A stretch of 49,306 bases of DNA, taken from contig JAJDNT010000239.1 in NCBI GenBank assembly GCA_022340515.1, positions 1 to 49,306 on the forward strand, in the 5' to 3' direction. How positions within the stretch are numbered: position 1 is the stretch's first letter; every line of letters begins with the position of its first letter. The notes under the pieces were generated by a model. It did no database searches and had not been told where the DNA came from. It was given only the letters and a program-made list of their open reading frames with translations. This document shows positions 8,126 to 15,799 of this stretch, one piece after another. This DNA is from Deltaproteobacteria bacterium. GTDB taxonomy: Bacteria; Desulfobacterota; Syntrophobacteria; BM002. A program made the translations under genes and the position numbers.

Positions 8126-8309
8126 TAGCCCGGATATTTCATGAATTGCTGTCGCGAGATCACGAAGATGGGCTTGCCACCTGGCAACCGCAGGGTGTTG
8201 GGCCTGAGGCGTACCTGAACGGTACGTCGCAAGGGGCGATACCCGAGGACGCCAGGAAGGAAGGCCATATTCCCGATCGCAGCAAGTTATTTATGAAATA
8301 TGCGGGCTA
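8126..8309. mobile_element. 184-bp element with inverted ends and structured core (HEARO/omega-RNA-like candidate)
   Basis: Ends TAGCCCGGATATTTCAT and its near-perfect inverse (ATGAAATATGCGGGCTA) enclose a long imperfect terminal stem. Inside are a TTGCCA/TGGCAA hairpin and a strong GGCGTACC-TGAAC-GGTACGTC hairpin followed by GCAAGG, plus GGCCT/AGGCC. There is no ORF. The CTGAnnCGTA..TACGyCGCAAGG core is shared with the element at 16521-16685. From memory it resembles the RNA of IscB/IsrB-associated elements (HEARO, omega RNA), which also occur as stand-alone copies. That identity is not verified. The element's terminal TAG is the stop codon of the FKBP gene. Confidence 0.55.
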
Positions 8310-8744
8310 GGTAATCTGGTGGACGTCCACAACTCTTATCCGATATTTGAGAGTTCTCCCGGCAAGGGGATGGTTAAAATCGAGGACAAAATAGTCATCC
8401 TGGATGTCACCTACGAAACAGAGACCTTTTTCTCCCTGTGATATTTCCACCTGTAGTAGGGTGCCTTTTTTAAGTTTTTTACCTTTAGGAAATTCTTCCA
8501 GCGGTACGCGCAGGACCCTGGTATCATCAAACTCACCAAAGGCTTCATCGGGCTCAAGCTTGAATTCCCTTTCAGAGCCAGGATTGAGACCGACAATCTC
8601 CTCCTCTATTTTAGGAAAGACTTCACCCGAACCAAAGCGAAAGACCAAGGGGTCCTTCTTATTGGTGCCAAGCACTCTTGTCCCTGACTCCAGAAAGGCT
8701 TCGTATTCGATAGTAACGTACGTTCCGGGACCAACCTGCGGCAT
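8307..8744 (-). CDS. SlyD-type FKBP peptidyl-prolyl isomerase/chaperone
   Basis: A 145-residue FKBP with the order seen in SlyD: a FKBP strand (YVTIEYEAFLESG), the start of the insert-in-flap domain (FRFGSGEVFPKIEEEIVGLNPGSE), the flap domain with PDEAFGE, and the returning FKBP strand NHPLAGRTLKYRIRVVDV. It would isomerise Xaa-Pro bonds and assist folding in the cytoplasm. The metal-binding His-rich tail of E. coli SlyD is absent; the protein ends HQIT. Its TAG stop is provided by the end of the inverted-repeat element at 8126-8309, so a longer tail may have been lost by insertion. AAGG about 9 nt before the ATG supports the start. Confidence 0.88.
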   Translation of the reverse strand: MPQVGPGTYVTIEYEAFLESGTRVLGTNKKDPLVFRFGSGEVFPKIEEEIVGLNPGSEREFKLEPDEAFGEFDDTRVLRVPLEEFPKGKKLKKGTLLQVEISQGEKGLCFVGDIQDDYFVLDFNHPLAGRTLKYRIRVVDVHQIT

Positions 8745-9335
8745 GGCAAGAACCTTCTCTTCTGTTGGAATCAGTGGTATTAACAGGTCTTAAAAGGTAT
8801 TCTCTGAATTTTCGTGGTTAAATTATAACGAATTTGCCCAAGTATTGGAACCAGTAAAGTCACCAGGAGTTTCCCCATATTTTCCTTTTGAATTTCCCAC
8901 CCATTATGGTGATTATCTGGTTGGCCAGAGTAAGCTACTCGGTAAACCAGCATAGTCGCTGCCACTCATAATACCGATTTGAGCCGATTGGTTTGTCCTC
9001 GCGCCGATGCAGAAGGTGGTCTTTCCAGGCAACGGAGGCTTCACACCGGTTGCTCCGATGCTCTTTACCTCGCAGCTTACTCTGTCCTTCCCTGAGACTC
9101 GGAACGAAAGAAGAAGCACCAGAAAACTATTCGCACTTGCAAATCATCCGCAACTCTGCAATGGACTGCGTCCACAGTCAAGGGACAAACATTTTTTGGG
9201 TAAACTCCTCGTAAAGTTCTCCTTTGGCTGTGGTTGACTCAATGACTCGTAAAGGGGATAATGCGCAAAATTCGGCACAGCCAAGGGCTAAACCTAATAA
9301 ATAGACTTCTCTCCTTCTCCCGATGGAGGTGGTTT
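8745..9335. other. 591-bp spacer without a convincing gene
   Basis: Several short ORFs cross this spacer on both strands, but none shows a recognisable domain or good initiation signals. Around 9026-9062 two short complementary pairs (GCAAC/GTTGC and CGGAG/CTCCG) overlap so that they would be mutually exclusive in RNA. They lie about 280 nt upstream of the transglycosylase gene. No riboswitch class could be assigned. Confidence 0.4.
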
Positions 9336-10469
9336 ATGCGAGAATTATTAATAACTTGCCTTATTGCTATTTTGCTTTTTACAGTTTCCATGGCCTCTGG
9401 TCAGAAGAAAGACTTCGAAGAAGAACAAAGACTTCAACAGGAGCAATGGGAGGAGTTAACCAAAGAAGGGGAGGATTTGTTCATAGAGACGGAGCAGGAG
9501 TGGCAGCAAATGCTCCGGCAACAGCAAAAAGACTGGGACCGGATGGTGGCGGAGATTAACCGCATCTGGCTAGACAGCCTTACCACCACCAAAAAAGAGT
9601 GGGTAGATTACAGTGACCAATACTCCACTCGTTCCTACGTGAACTTTGAAAAAGGGGATATGGTCCTGGCTACCATGATCAAAACCAGTGAAAGCCGGGT
9701 CACCGAGGTGAGCAAAGAGAGACTCAGAAGGCAGTTGGCCAAGGCCCTTTCCTCCAGCAACCCTTCAGGCCGTTCTATTTTGGCAGGCCAAATCGTAGAT
9801 AGTCGTGGACAGCCGGTGACCCAAGAAAACCTGGATCGCTATCTTGATGAAGAAGTTTTTCCTAGACTTAAGCGCGACCCGCAGCCTCTGGTGGGTAAGG
9901 ATGGTTTGCCCCGCTATAAGCTCTCGGTTCCCATGAAACTGGTCCCCAATCATACAATGATTAGAGCACAACCCTACATCCCTGAAGTAAAACGGCAATC
10001 CCAAAGATTTCGCTTGCGGCCAGAGTTGGTAATGGCAGTGATGCACACTGAGTCATATTTCGACCCTTTGGCAAGATCCCATGTCCCCGCCTATGGACTT
10101 ATGCAACTGGTGCCAATTTATGGGGCGCGGGAAGCTTATCAGTATGTCTACGGACGAGATAGAGTTCTTCCGGCCAACTACCTTTACCAGCCCACCAACA
10201 ACATCGAATTGGGAGCGGCCTACCTAAGCTTATTAACCTACAAACATTTCGCCGGAGAAAACCACCCAGTTAAGAATCTGTATTTTTCTGTTTGTGGTTA
10301 CAACTGGGGCCCCACGTCTATCCAGCGTAAGATAATCCGTCGGTATCCCACCTCTAACATGACTCCAGAGCAGCTTTACGTGGTTCTGCGCCAACGGACG
10401 CCTCGAGAGACAAGTGACTATCTCCAGCGGGTCACCCAGCGGATGCCCATGTATCAATCACTTTTTTAG
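9336..10469 (+). CDS. mltC: MltC-like lytic transglycosylase
   Basis: The ORF track begins at 9261, but the Met at 9336 has a strong GGAGGT ribosome-binding site and begins a clear signal peptide (MRELLITCLIAILLFTVSMASG), giving 377 residues. A Gln/Glu/Trp-rich probable coiled coil (about 25-80) is followed by an MltC-type N-terminal region (YVNFEKGDMVLATMI) and a C-terminal SLT domain. The catalytic Glu is about residue 239 (MHTESYFDPLARS), with AYGLMQLVP and CGYNWGP motifs. It would cleave peptidoglycan to 1,6-anhydro-muropeptides in the periplasm. There is no lipobox Cys, unlike E. coli MltC. It converges on the NADH module with only 25 bp between stops. Confidence 0.9.
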   Translation: MRELLITCLIAILLFTVSMASGQKKDFEEEQRLQQEQWEELTKEGEDLFIETEQEWQQMLRQQQKDWDRMVAEINRIWLDSLTTTKKEWVDYSDQYSTRSYVNFEKGDMVLATMIKTSESRVTEVSKERLRRQLAKALSSSNPSGRSILAGQIVDSRGQPVTQENLDRYLDEEVFPRLKRDPQPLVGKDGLPRYKLSVPMKLVPNHTMIRAQPYIPEVKRQSQRFRLRPELVMAVMHTESYFDPLARSHVPAYGLMQLVPIYGAREAYQYVYGRDRVLPANYLYQPTNNIELGAAYLSLLTYKHFAGENHPVKNLYFSVCGYNWGPTSIQRKIIRRYPTSNMTPEQLYVVLRQRTPRETSDYLQRVTQRMPMYQSLF

Positions 10470-10494
10470 TCAATACAATTAGTTAGTGCGGTGA

Positions 10495-11160
10495 TTAAGG
10501 GTTCATCTTGGCCTCTTTGATCAGCTCTGGTTTTGGTATGAGGGCACCGGTGGGACAAATTGTGGCGCAGGCTAGGCAACCGTGACAGGGTAGATCCACT
10601 GGCTCGGCGCTGCCGAAGAAACCGATGACGGTGTCGAAGCCCCGTTGAGCAAAGGTCAAAAGATTATGACCATTTTTTTCCCGGCAGACATAGACGCATT
10701 TCCCACAAAGGACGCAGCGATAGGGGTAATAAGTGAAAAAAGTGAGGTCGACTTCTTCCTCAACTTCTCGGTCTATGTATTCTAAGGGTTTGGGATTCAA
10801 GCCGACCTTGAGGTGCTTGGCAATGCGAATCAACTGACAGCTGCCTTTAACCGGACAAACTTTTGCCTCGCAGGGATGTCCGGACATGAGCAGCTTAAAG
10901 GCCGTGCGCTGCAGGCGTCTCACTGTAGGTGTGTCGGTTTTCACCACCAAGCCTTCCCGTACTTTCTCTGTGCATGCGGTCACAGGCCGGTCAAGGCCAT
11001 CGATTTCTACAAAGCACAGTCTGCATGAGGCATGGGGGTGCTGCCTCGTTTTTATAAAACACAGATTGGGGATAAATATCCCGTTCTCCAGACACGCCTG
11101 GAGAAGAGAGTTTCCTGCTTCCGTCTTGATCTCTTTGTCGTCGACAATAAGTTTGATCAT
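10495..11160 (-). CDS. HoxU / NuoG N-terminal-like iron-sulfur subunit
   Basis: A 221-residue electron-carrier protein. The N-terminal 2Fe-2S ferredoxin fold has C34, C46, C49 and C63. A His-Cys3 4Fe-4S site follows (H95, C97, C102, C108), then two 4Fe-4S motifs, CVLCGKCVYVC and CHGCLACATICP. This is the HoxU size and cluster set, equal to the front of NuoG or HydA without a catalytic domain. No H-cluster or molybdopterin domain is attached. It is the last gene of a NuoE-NuoF-NuoG-like set, 165 bp after its neighbour. CAAGGTAACA precedes the ATG. Its electron acceptor or donor subunit is not in the window. Confidence 0.88.
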   Translation of the reverse strand: MIKLIVDDKEIKTEAGNSLLQACLENGIFIPNLCFIKTRQHPHASCRLCFVEIDGLDRPVTACTEKVREGLVVKTDTPTVRRLQRTAFKLLMSGHPCEAKVCPVKGSCQLIRIAKHLKVGLNPKPLEYIDREVEEEVDLTFFTYYPYRCVLCGKCVYVCREKNGHNLLTFAQRGFDTVIGFFGSAEPVDLPCHGCLACATICPTGALIPKPELIKEAKMNP

Positions 11161-11325
11161 TGTTACCTTGCGGTTATCTGGATTCAGAGGTTCAAAGTAA
11201 TGGGTGCAGGCTCAACTCGGTTCCCCTTCGCTTCTCAAATGGAATAGGGGATAGTAAAAAGTCCAAAACCACCCCCTGAGCAAGAACCTCAGATAACTCC
11301 TGATTTCATATAGCTGTAAAAGCCT

Positions 11326-13278
11326 CTAAACTGCTGACTTCTTGCTTTCCTTTTTCTCCTCAGGTGGTCGCTCGATAATGGGAGCTAGCTCTGGTGGTGA
11401 AACTTTAAACACCGCGTCGTATTCCGGGGGGCAGACCGACCTGCATTCCCCACATTTGACACAGAGCTCCTGGTCTATAGCTTTTTTCCTACCTTTGGTG
11501 GTGAATATGGCATCCACCGGACAACAGCCAACACAGACTTCACATCCTCGAGCGCATTTTTCCAAGTCAATGTAGTAGGCGATAAGAGTTCTGCACTTTA
11601 AAGCCGGGCATCTCTTCTCATTGATGTGGGCTTCGTATTCTTCCCGAAAATATTTGAGTGATGTTAGCACTGGGTTGGGAGCAGTTTTACCCAGTCCACA
11701 GAGAGAGCCGTCTTTGATGTCCTTGCTTAATGTCTCCAGTAGTTCAAGATCTTTCTCCCGACCTTCGCCTTTGGTGATGCGATCCAAAATATTGAGAAGG
11801 TGGTTAGTGCCGATGCGACAAAAGGTGCATTTGCCGCAAGATTCCTTCTGGGTGAAGTCAAGAAAATACCGGGATACGTCCACCATGCAGCTGTCCTCAT
11901 CCATCACCACCATGCCGCCCGATCCCATCATCGCCCCTGCTTGAGTGAGGGAGTCGAAATCAATTGGAGTATCAAGAAAGCTGCTGGGCAAACAACCGCC
12001 CGAGGGCCCGCCTATTTGTACCGCCTTGAACTCCTTTTTCTTGGGAATTCCACCGCAGACATCAAAAATAAGCGTCCGGAGACTTGTTCCCATGGCAATT
12101 TCAACTAGCCCTGGATGTTTGACATTGCCCACCACGGAAAAGATGGCGGTTCCAGGGCTGTGCTCAGTACCGATGGTGCGAAACCATTCAGGCCCCCTTA
12201 GAATGATGCTGGGCACGGAAGATAGGGTCTTAACGTTGTTGACCACAGTCGGCCGCCCCCAAAGCCCCTTTTCTACCGGAAAGGGCGGGCGGTGCTGGGG
12301 CATTCCACGCTTTCCCTCTATGGACTGGATCAGGGCTGTTTCCTCGCCGCAAACGAAGGCCCCGGAACCTTGAAATACCGAAACCTCGAAGTTAAAAGAT
12401 GTTCCGAGAATGGAAGGCCCGAGGAGGGACAGCTCCTCGGCACTCTTTATTGCCTTCTGGAGGGCCTTTACGGCAAGGGGATATTCCGCCCTGACATAGG
12501 CAATGGAACGGTTGGCTCCCACTGCATAGGCACAAATTGCCAGACCTTCCAACAACTGGTGCGGATTGCTTTCCAGAATGGTGCGGTCCATGTAGGCCCC
12601 CGGGTCCCCTTCATCCCCATTACAAATAACAAATTTGTCATCTATTTCGGTAGCTCTGGCAATTCGCCACTTGCGCCCCGTGGGAAAACCGGCGCCCCCT
12701 CTGCCCCGCAGCCCCGATTTTTCTACTAGGTCAATTACCTCTTCAGGCTCAGCCTCTAAAGCCTTGACCAAACCGGAATATCCGCCTTTGGCAACGTATT
12801 GATAAATGTCATTGGGATCAATGTGGCCACAGTGTTCCATGACCAAACGTTGTTCCAGGCTGAAGCGGGGAAAGTCCATCACTGCAGGGATCAAGTCGTT
12901 TTCTTCCATGGCTCCCAAGACATATTTTAGAACTGGATCGCCGCCTTCTAGGTAGGATCTGACAAGGATTCGAGCTCGGTCTGCATTAATTTGGTAATAG
13001 CAAATGGGGGGAAATCCCGCTGTGGGATGATCTATGATTACCAGAGGTTCCGCATAGCAATGGCCGAGACATCCGACCGGTACGATGCGAGCCTTAATGG
13101 ACTTTTCAGAGAGGGCTTCTTCGAAGGCCTGTTTGGTCTCAGTTGCTCCAGAGGCTAGGCCGCAGGTGGACATTACGATAAAGATGGTTGGAATAGATTC
13201 TTTATTCTTTTCCTCGTTCCGCCGTTCCGACTCTCTCTGGATAGAAGCAAAACGTTCCCTAAGCTCTAGCTTACTCAC
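11326..13278 (-). CDS. HydB/HoxF/NuoF-like NADH-binding flavoprotein subunit
   Basis: About 650 residues from a GTG at 13278, chosen over the track start because it overlaps the upstream stop by 8 nt, has AAAGGG upstream and begins VSKLELRERF. Order: an N-terminal thioredoxin-like 2Fe-2S domain (STCGLASGA, VGCLGHCYAEP), the NuoF FMN/NADH core (GLRGRGGAGFPTGRKW, NGDEGDPGAYMDR), SLBB, a NuoF 4Fe-4S site (ESCGKCTFCRIGT) and a C-terminal two-cluster ferredoxin (CVGCCPVDAI, CVKCGECRSVCP). This is the HydB layout of electron-bifurcating hydrogenases and related NAD-linked complexes. It would pass electrons between NAD(H), FMN and iron-sulfur clusters in the cytoplasm. Confidence 0.92.
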   Translation of the reverse strand: MSKLELRERFASIQRESERRNEEKNKESIPTIFIVMSTCGLASGATETKQAFEEALSEKSIKARIVPVGCLGHCYAEPLVIIDHPTAGFPPICYYQINADRARILVRSYLEGGDPVLKYVLGAMEENDLIPAVMDFPRFSLEQRLVMEHCGHIDPNDIYQYVAKGGYSGLVKALEAEPEEVIDLVEKSGLRGRGGAGFPTGRKWRIARATEIDDKFVICNGDEGDPGAYMDRTILESNPHQLLEGLAICAYAVGANRSIAYVRAEYPLAVKALQKAIKSAEELSLLGPSILGTSFNFEVSVFQGSGAFVCGEETALIQSIEGKRGMPQHRPPFPVEKGLWGRPTVVNNVKTLSSVPSIILRGPEWFRTIGTEHSPGTAIFSVVGNVKHPGLVEIAMGTSLRTLIFDVCGGIPKKKEFKAVQIGGPSGGCLPSSFLDTPIDFDSLTQAGAMMGSGGMVVMDEDSCMVDVSRYFLDFTQKESCGKCTFCRIGTNHLLNILDRITKGEGREKDLELLETLSKDIKDGSLCGLGKTAPNPVLTSLKYFREEYEAHINEKRCPALKCRTLIAYYIDLEKCARGCEVCVGCCPVDAIFTTKGRKKAIDQELCVKCGECRSVCPPEYDAVFKVSPPELAPIIERPPEEKKESKKSAV

Positions 13279-13858
13279 TCGCTTCCCTTTCAGCCTTCTC
13301 CCTTTCTTCCCGTTCTCGCTCAATCTGGAATTGCACGAATAAACCTTCCACCTTGCTGGGTTGCATGTGCCCCTGCACATTTTCATCAACCACGGCCACG
13401 GGTGCCAGGGCACAGCATCCTACACAAGCGACTCGCTCAACACTATATTCACGGTCAGGAGTTGTTTCCCCATCCTTTATCCCCAGTTTTCGTTCAAAGT
13501 TTTCCAGAATAATGTCGCCACCGGCTACGTGGCAGGCGGTGCCTAGACAAACCTTGATCTGGTGCTTACCTGGGGGATGAAAGCGAAACTGATTGTAAAA
13601 CGTAGCCACTCCAAAAACTTCGCTGGGAGTGATGCTGAGGTGAGTTGCCACCATCTCCATGGCGGTGGAGGCGAGATAAGAATGTTTCTCTTGAATGGAC
13701 TGGAGGATGGGTATGAGGTTTCCCCTATGTTTTTCGAATCCGGGCAGCAAGACTTTTATGTCCTGGATCATTTCCCATTCTTCGTGATCCAAGTCGGAAG
13801 GTGCCATACCTACCCCGTCGTTGTAGAGTGCCACTAGTGGTTTATCCTCTCCATGCAA
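13271..13858 (-). CDS. HydC/HoxE/NuoE-like 2Fe-2S subunit
   Basis: A 195-residue NuoE-like protein. A helical N-terminal half is followed by a thioredoxin-fold 2Fe-2S domain with CLGTAC and ACVGCC (Cx4C and Cx3C). The C-terminal tail is strongly charged (EREREEREKAEREASE) and probably helical. It is the first gene of the three-gene module and overlaps the flavoprotein gene by 8 nt. The start may instead be Met18 (13807), preceded by GGGG. It sits about 150 bp downstream of a possible promoter, with an inverted-repeat element inside the predicted leader. Confidence 0.88.
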   Translation of the reverse strand: MHGEDKPLVALYNDGVGMAPSDLDHEEWEMIQDIKVLLPGFEKHRGNLIPILQSIQEKHSYLASTAMEMVATHLSITPSEVFGVATFYNQFRFHPPGKHQIKVCLGTACHVAGGDIILENFERKLGIKDGETTPDREYSVERVACVGCCALAPVAVVDENVQGHMQPSKVEGLFVQFQIEREREEREKAEREASE

Positions 13859-13896
13859 CCGGCCTTAAAGATCTCAGGGCAGAGAATTCATCCCTC

Positions 13897-13992
13897 GCCT
13901 GGATATTCATGCATGCTACGGACTGGCGTGACCGCGAGCATGGGTATGCCATGTTCACGGACTCAAAAGGACGATTAATCAAATATCCGGGC
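13897..13992. repeat. 96-bp inverted-end element in the leader of the NADH module
   Basis: GCCTGGATATT (13897-13907) and AATATCCGGGC (13982-13992) are inverted at 10 of 11 positions, and match the ends of the 8126-8309 element. The middle is different. It can form a nested CGTGA/TCACG and CATGG/CCATG hairpin. It would be transcribed in the 5' leader of the NuoE-like gene if the promoter at 14009-14039 is real. Confidence 0.55.
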
Positions 13993-14008
13993 TGACTGCG
14001 GTATGTTA

Positions 14009-14039
14009 ATTATAGCACAAACTATCTATTCTTGCGCAA
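14009..14039 (-). promoter_or_regulatory. Possible sigma-70 promoter for the NADH module
   Basis: On the minus strand an extended -10 (TGCTATAAT; hexamer at 14009-14014) lies 19 nt after TTGCGC (14034-14039), a weak -35. Transcription would start near 14002 and run through the 96-bp inverted element into the NuoE-like gene. Confidence 0.35.
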
Positions 14040-14071
14040 CTGTAAGTTGCCATTTTGGAAGGTTGTTCGGC

Positions 14072-14097
14072 TTCATAGCCTGGTGGGGGGCTATGAA
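14072..14097 (-). terminator. Stem-loop after the PilP-like gene
   Basis: TTCATAGCC and GGCTATGAA form a perfect 9-bp stem with an 8-nt loop, about 60 nt beyond the stop of the PilP-like gene. There is no uridine run on either strand, so it may be a transcript end-protecting hairpin rather than an intrinsic terminator. Confidence 0.4.
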
Positions 14098-14158
14098 CGC
14101 TCTATTTGGGGTGTAATGAAGGAGAGTTTTACTTATTAATACAACTGATTAAGTTTGC

Positions 14159-14977
14159 TTATTCTTCGGCCTCAACCTTTTTCAGCTTGAGGACTACCTC
14201 AGTTGGTTCTAATCGACCTTTGGCGGAGTCTCGTCTATATTCCTCAACAATTATCCTATCTTGGTAGATCTTTTTTACTATGCCATCGTGCTGACCAACG
14301 TACGTCCCCTCCTGAACCACATATCCCTTGCCGGTGGCGTCTTCCACCAAAGCCTTGTTGCCGAGCTGTCCCCAAATGATTGCCTTGAGGCCGGCTTGAA
14401 TCTCACTTAAAGGCATTTTCTGCAGTGGAGTAAGTTGGCGGCGAACCACGGTTGGGGCTTCCTCTGTGGCTGCGCTGGCCAGGATGAAAGCTTTGAAAGG
14501 ATCAGGTTTACCAGTGGGATCATATTTCCACCCGGTCTCAGTAGTAGCGAGTTCTGTTGTGGTAGTCGGTGACGAACTCGCCGTGGTGGTGGAGCTGCCT
14601 GGCGGTTTTTCCTGGGGAGCCTTTTTCTTGGTAGCAAGCATGACTGGTCCACTGGTTTTCGGGGCTGTAAGGCGGTAAGCTTCAGAATTGACGTACTTAT
14701 ACTCAAAATTGTTATCTTTTGCCTGTTGGATGGTCTTGGCATCCACGTATTTACCTTTGAGCTCATCCAGGCTTTTGGGTACATTCCCTTTCTCTTTTTT
14801 ATAGGCTTGTATCCCCTTGTGCATTTTTCGCAACAGTGCTATCTGAGGATTCTGTTCAACTCTTTGAACTGTGGTGGATGAGTGTTCTACGACCTTGGTT
14901 TTGTTGACATACCAGACGTAGTAACCGACCAGCGCCAATAGAATGACGGCAAGAATTATAATTTTCTTGTCTTTCAT
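14159..14977 (-). CDS. PilP-like pilus assembly protein with pilin-like N-terminal region
   Basis: A 272-residue membrane-anchored protein. One N-terminal helix (IIILAVILLALVGYYVWYV) is followed by a segment like the post-helix part of a minor pilin or GspG (LRKMHKGIQAYKKEKGNVPKSLDEL). A Ser/Thr/Pro linker comes next (about 125-150), then a PilP-like C-terminal domain (LTPLQKMPLSEIQAGL, IIWGQLGNKALVEDATGKGYVV, EGTYVG). PilP links the PilNO platform to the PilQ secretin in type IV pili. The rest of that complex is not here. It is followed by a stem-loop and preceded by a prepilin gene on the same strand. Confidence 0.75.
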   Translation of the reverse strand: MKDKKIIILAVILLALVGYYVWYVNKTKVVEHSSTTVQRVEQNPQIALLRKMHKGIQAYKKEKGNVPKSLDELKGKYVDAKTIQQAKDNNFEYKYVNSEAYRLTAPKTSGPVMLATKKKAPQEKPPGSSTTTASSSPTTTTELATTETGWKYDPTGKPDPFKAFILASAATEEAPTVVRRQLTPLQKMPLSEIQAGLKAIIWGQLGNKALVEDATGKGYVVQEGTYVGQHDGIVKKIYQDRIIVEEYRRDSAKGRLEPTEVVLKLKKVEAEE

Positions 14978-15148
14978 CCGTCACCCCCCGGTGATGTTGT
15001 GCTCAGCATAATGTTGGAACAGTTTGATTTCACAGTAGATAATTGTCTATATCTTATATGCAAGAAATATGCAAGCCGAAATGGCTAGTAGGGAAAGAAA
15101 TGTGTTGTTTGTCCGGCAAAGCCAAAAGATAAAGGATCTGCTCAGTTG

Positions 15149-15661
15149 TTAAAATCCCACCAAGTTGCGATATCCTTGTGAGTCGTAGTCATTCCGGGTA
15201 TCAAAGGTGGGTACCAATTTGTCGGATGGTATGGCTGGATCGGGAGCAACCGCTGGCTTCAGGTCGTAAGGGCAATCATCGCTGGGAAGCCAAAAGTAGA
15301 AACCTAGTTTCCCCCCCTCGTGGGCCACATAAAAGTCCCATCTATTATCAGCACCAGACCCCTCAGCATCATAAAGGATCAATAGGCTCATTCCTGGATT
15401 TAAGGTGATCTCCGGATAATCAGGCGGGGATGTTCCTCCTGGTACCAGGCCCCAGTTAGTGGGCAAATCAGTTTCAGCTCTGGTCAGCAGGTTTCTCATA
15501 AATGCTATGGTTTGAGCGTCATTGGCTTTCATCCTTTCTTCCTGGACAGTCTTGATTGCAATGGTGGCTAGCACTCCTATGATTGCAATGACCATCAAGA
15601 GCTCGACAAGCGTAAAACCTTTTTTATTTGAGACTGAAAAAAGGGTTATCTTGCAACGCAT
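15149..15661 (-). CDS. Type IV prepilin / pseudopilin
   Basis: About 170 residues from the Met at 15661, which has GGAGGAAAAGGAT just upstream; the track start at 15691 has no such signal. A short basic leader (..SNKKG) precedes the prepilin peptidase site G|FTLVELLMVIAIIGVLA with Glu at mature position 5, followed by the hydrophobic helix. The globular part includes DNRWDFYVAHEGGKLGFYFW. It is probably a major or minor pilin assembled in the periplasm by a type IV pilus machine encoded elsewhere. A sigma-54-type promoter lies about 110 bp upstream, as is usual for pilA-type genes. Confidence 0.88.
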   Translation of the reverse strand: MRCKITLFSVSNKKGFTLVELLMVIAIIGVLATIAIKTVQEERMKANDAQTIAFMRNLLTRAETDLPTNWGLVPGGTSPPDYPEITLNPGMSLLILYDAEGSGADNRWDFYVAHEGGKLGFYFWLPSDDCPYDLKPAVAPDPAIPSDKLVPTFDTRNDYDSQGYRNLVGF

Positions 15662-15783
15662 ATCCTTTTCCTCCAGCCAGAAAGAAACCATCCACTTTGA
15701 GTGTTATATAGTATACGCCCCATCTAGCCTATACGGAACCGGGGCAAAAGACCCATTGACCTGTCTTGCAGCCATGGAAAACT

Positions 15784-15799
15784 AGCAATAACAATGCCA
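15784..15799 (-). promoter_or_regulatory. Sigma-54 (-24/-12) promoter for the prepilin gene
   Basis: The minus strand reads TGGCAT-N5-TTGCT, with GG and GC exactly 12 bases apart, matching the RpoN consensus. Transcription would start about 12 nt downstream, leaving a leader of roughly 110 nt before the prepilin ATG. PilR-type control is an inference from known pilA genes. Confidence 0.6.

Noticed and set aside
8985-9095. Possible c-di-GMP-I (GEMM) riboswitch on the minus strand (GAAGCCTCCG-like stretch)
   Set aside because: The similarity is limited to a short AAGCCTCCG run. The flanking conserved GEMM segments and the receptor stem are missing, and no gene lies suitably downstream on that strand.
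8913-9119. 68-residue minus-strand ORF before mltC
   Set aside because: No domain, no ribosome-binding site, and it overlaps equally good ORFs in other frames.
11161-11325. Gap between HydB-like and HoxU-like genes as a lost gene
   Set aside because: The 165 bp contain no ORF remnant with Fe-S or hydrogenase motifs; a simple spacer is more likely.
13801-13995. 64-residue plus-strand ORF over the NuoE-like gene start
   Set aside because: It runs through the inverted-end element and antisense to a clear gene, and has no family similarity.
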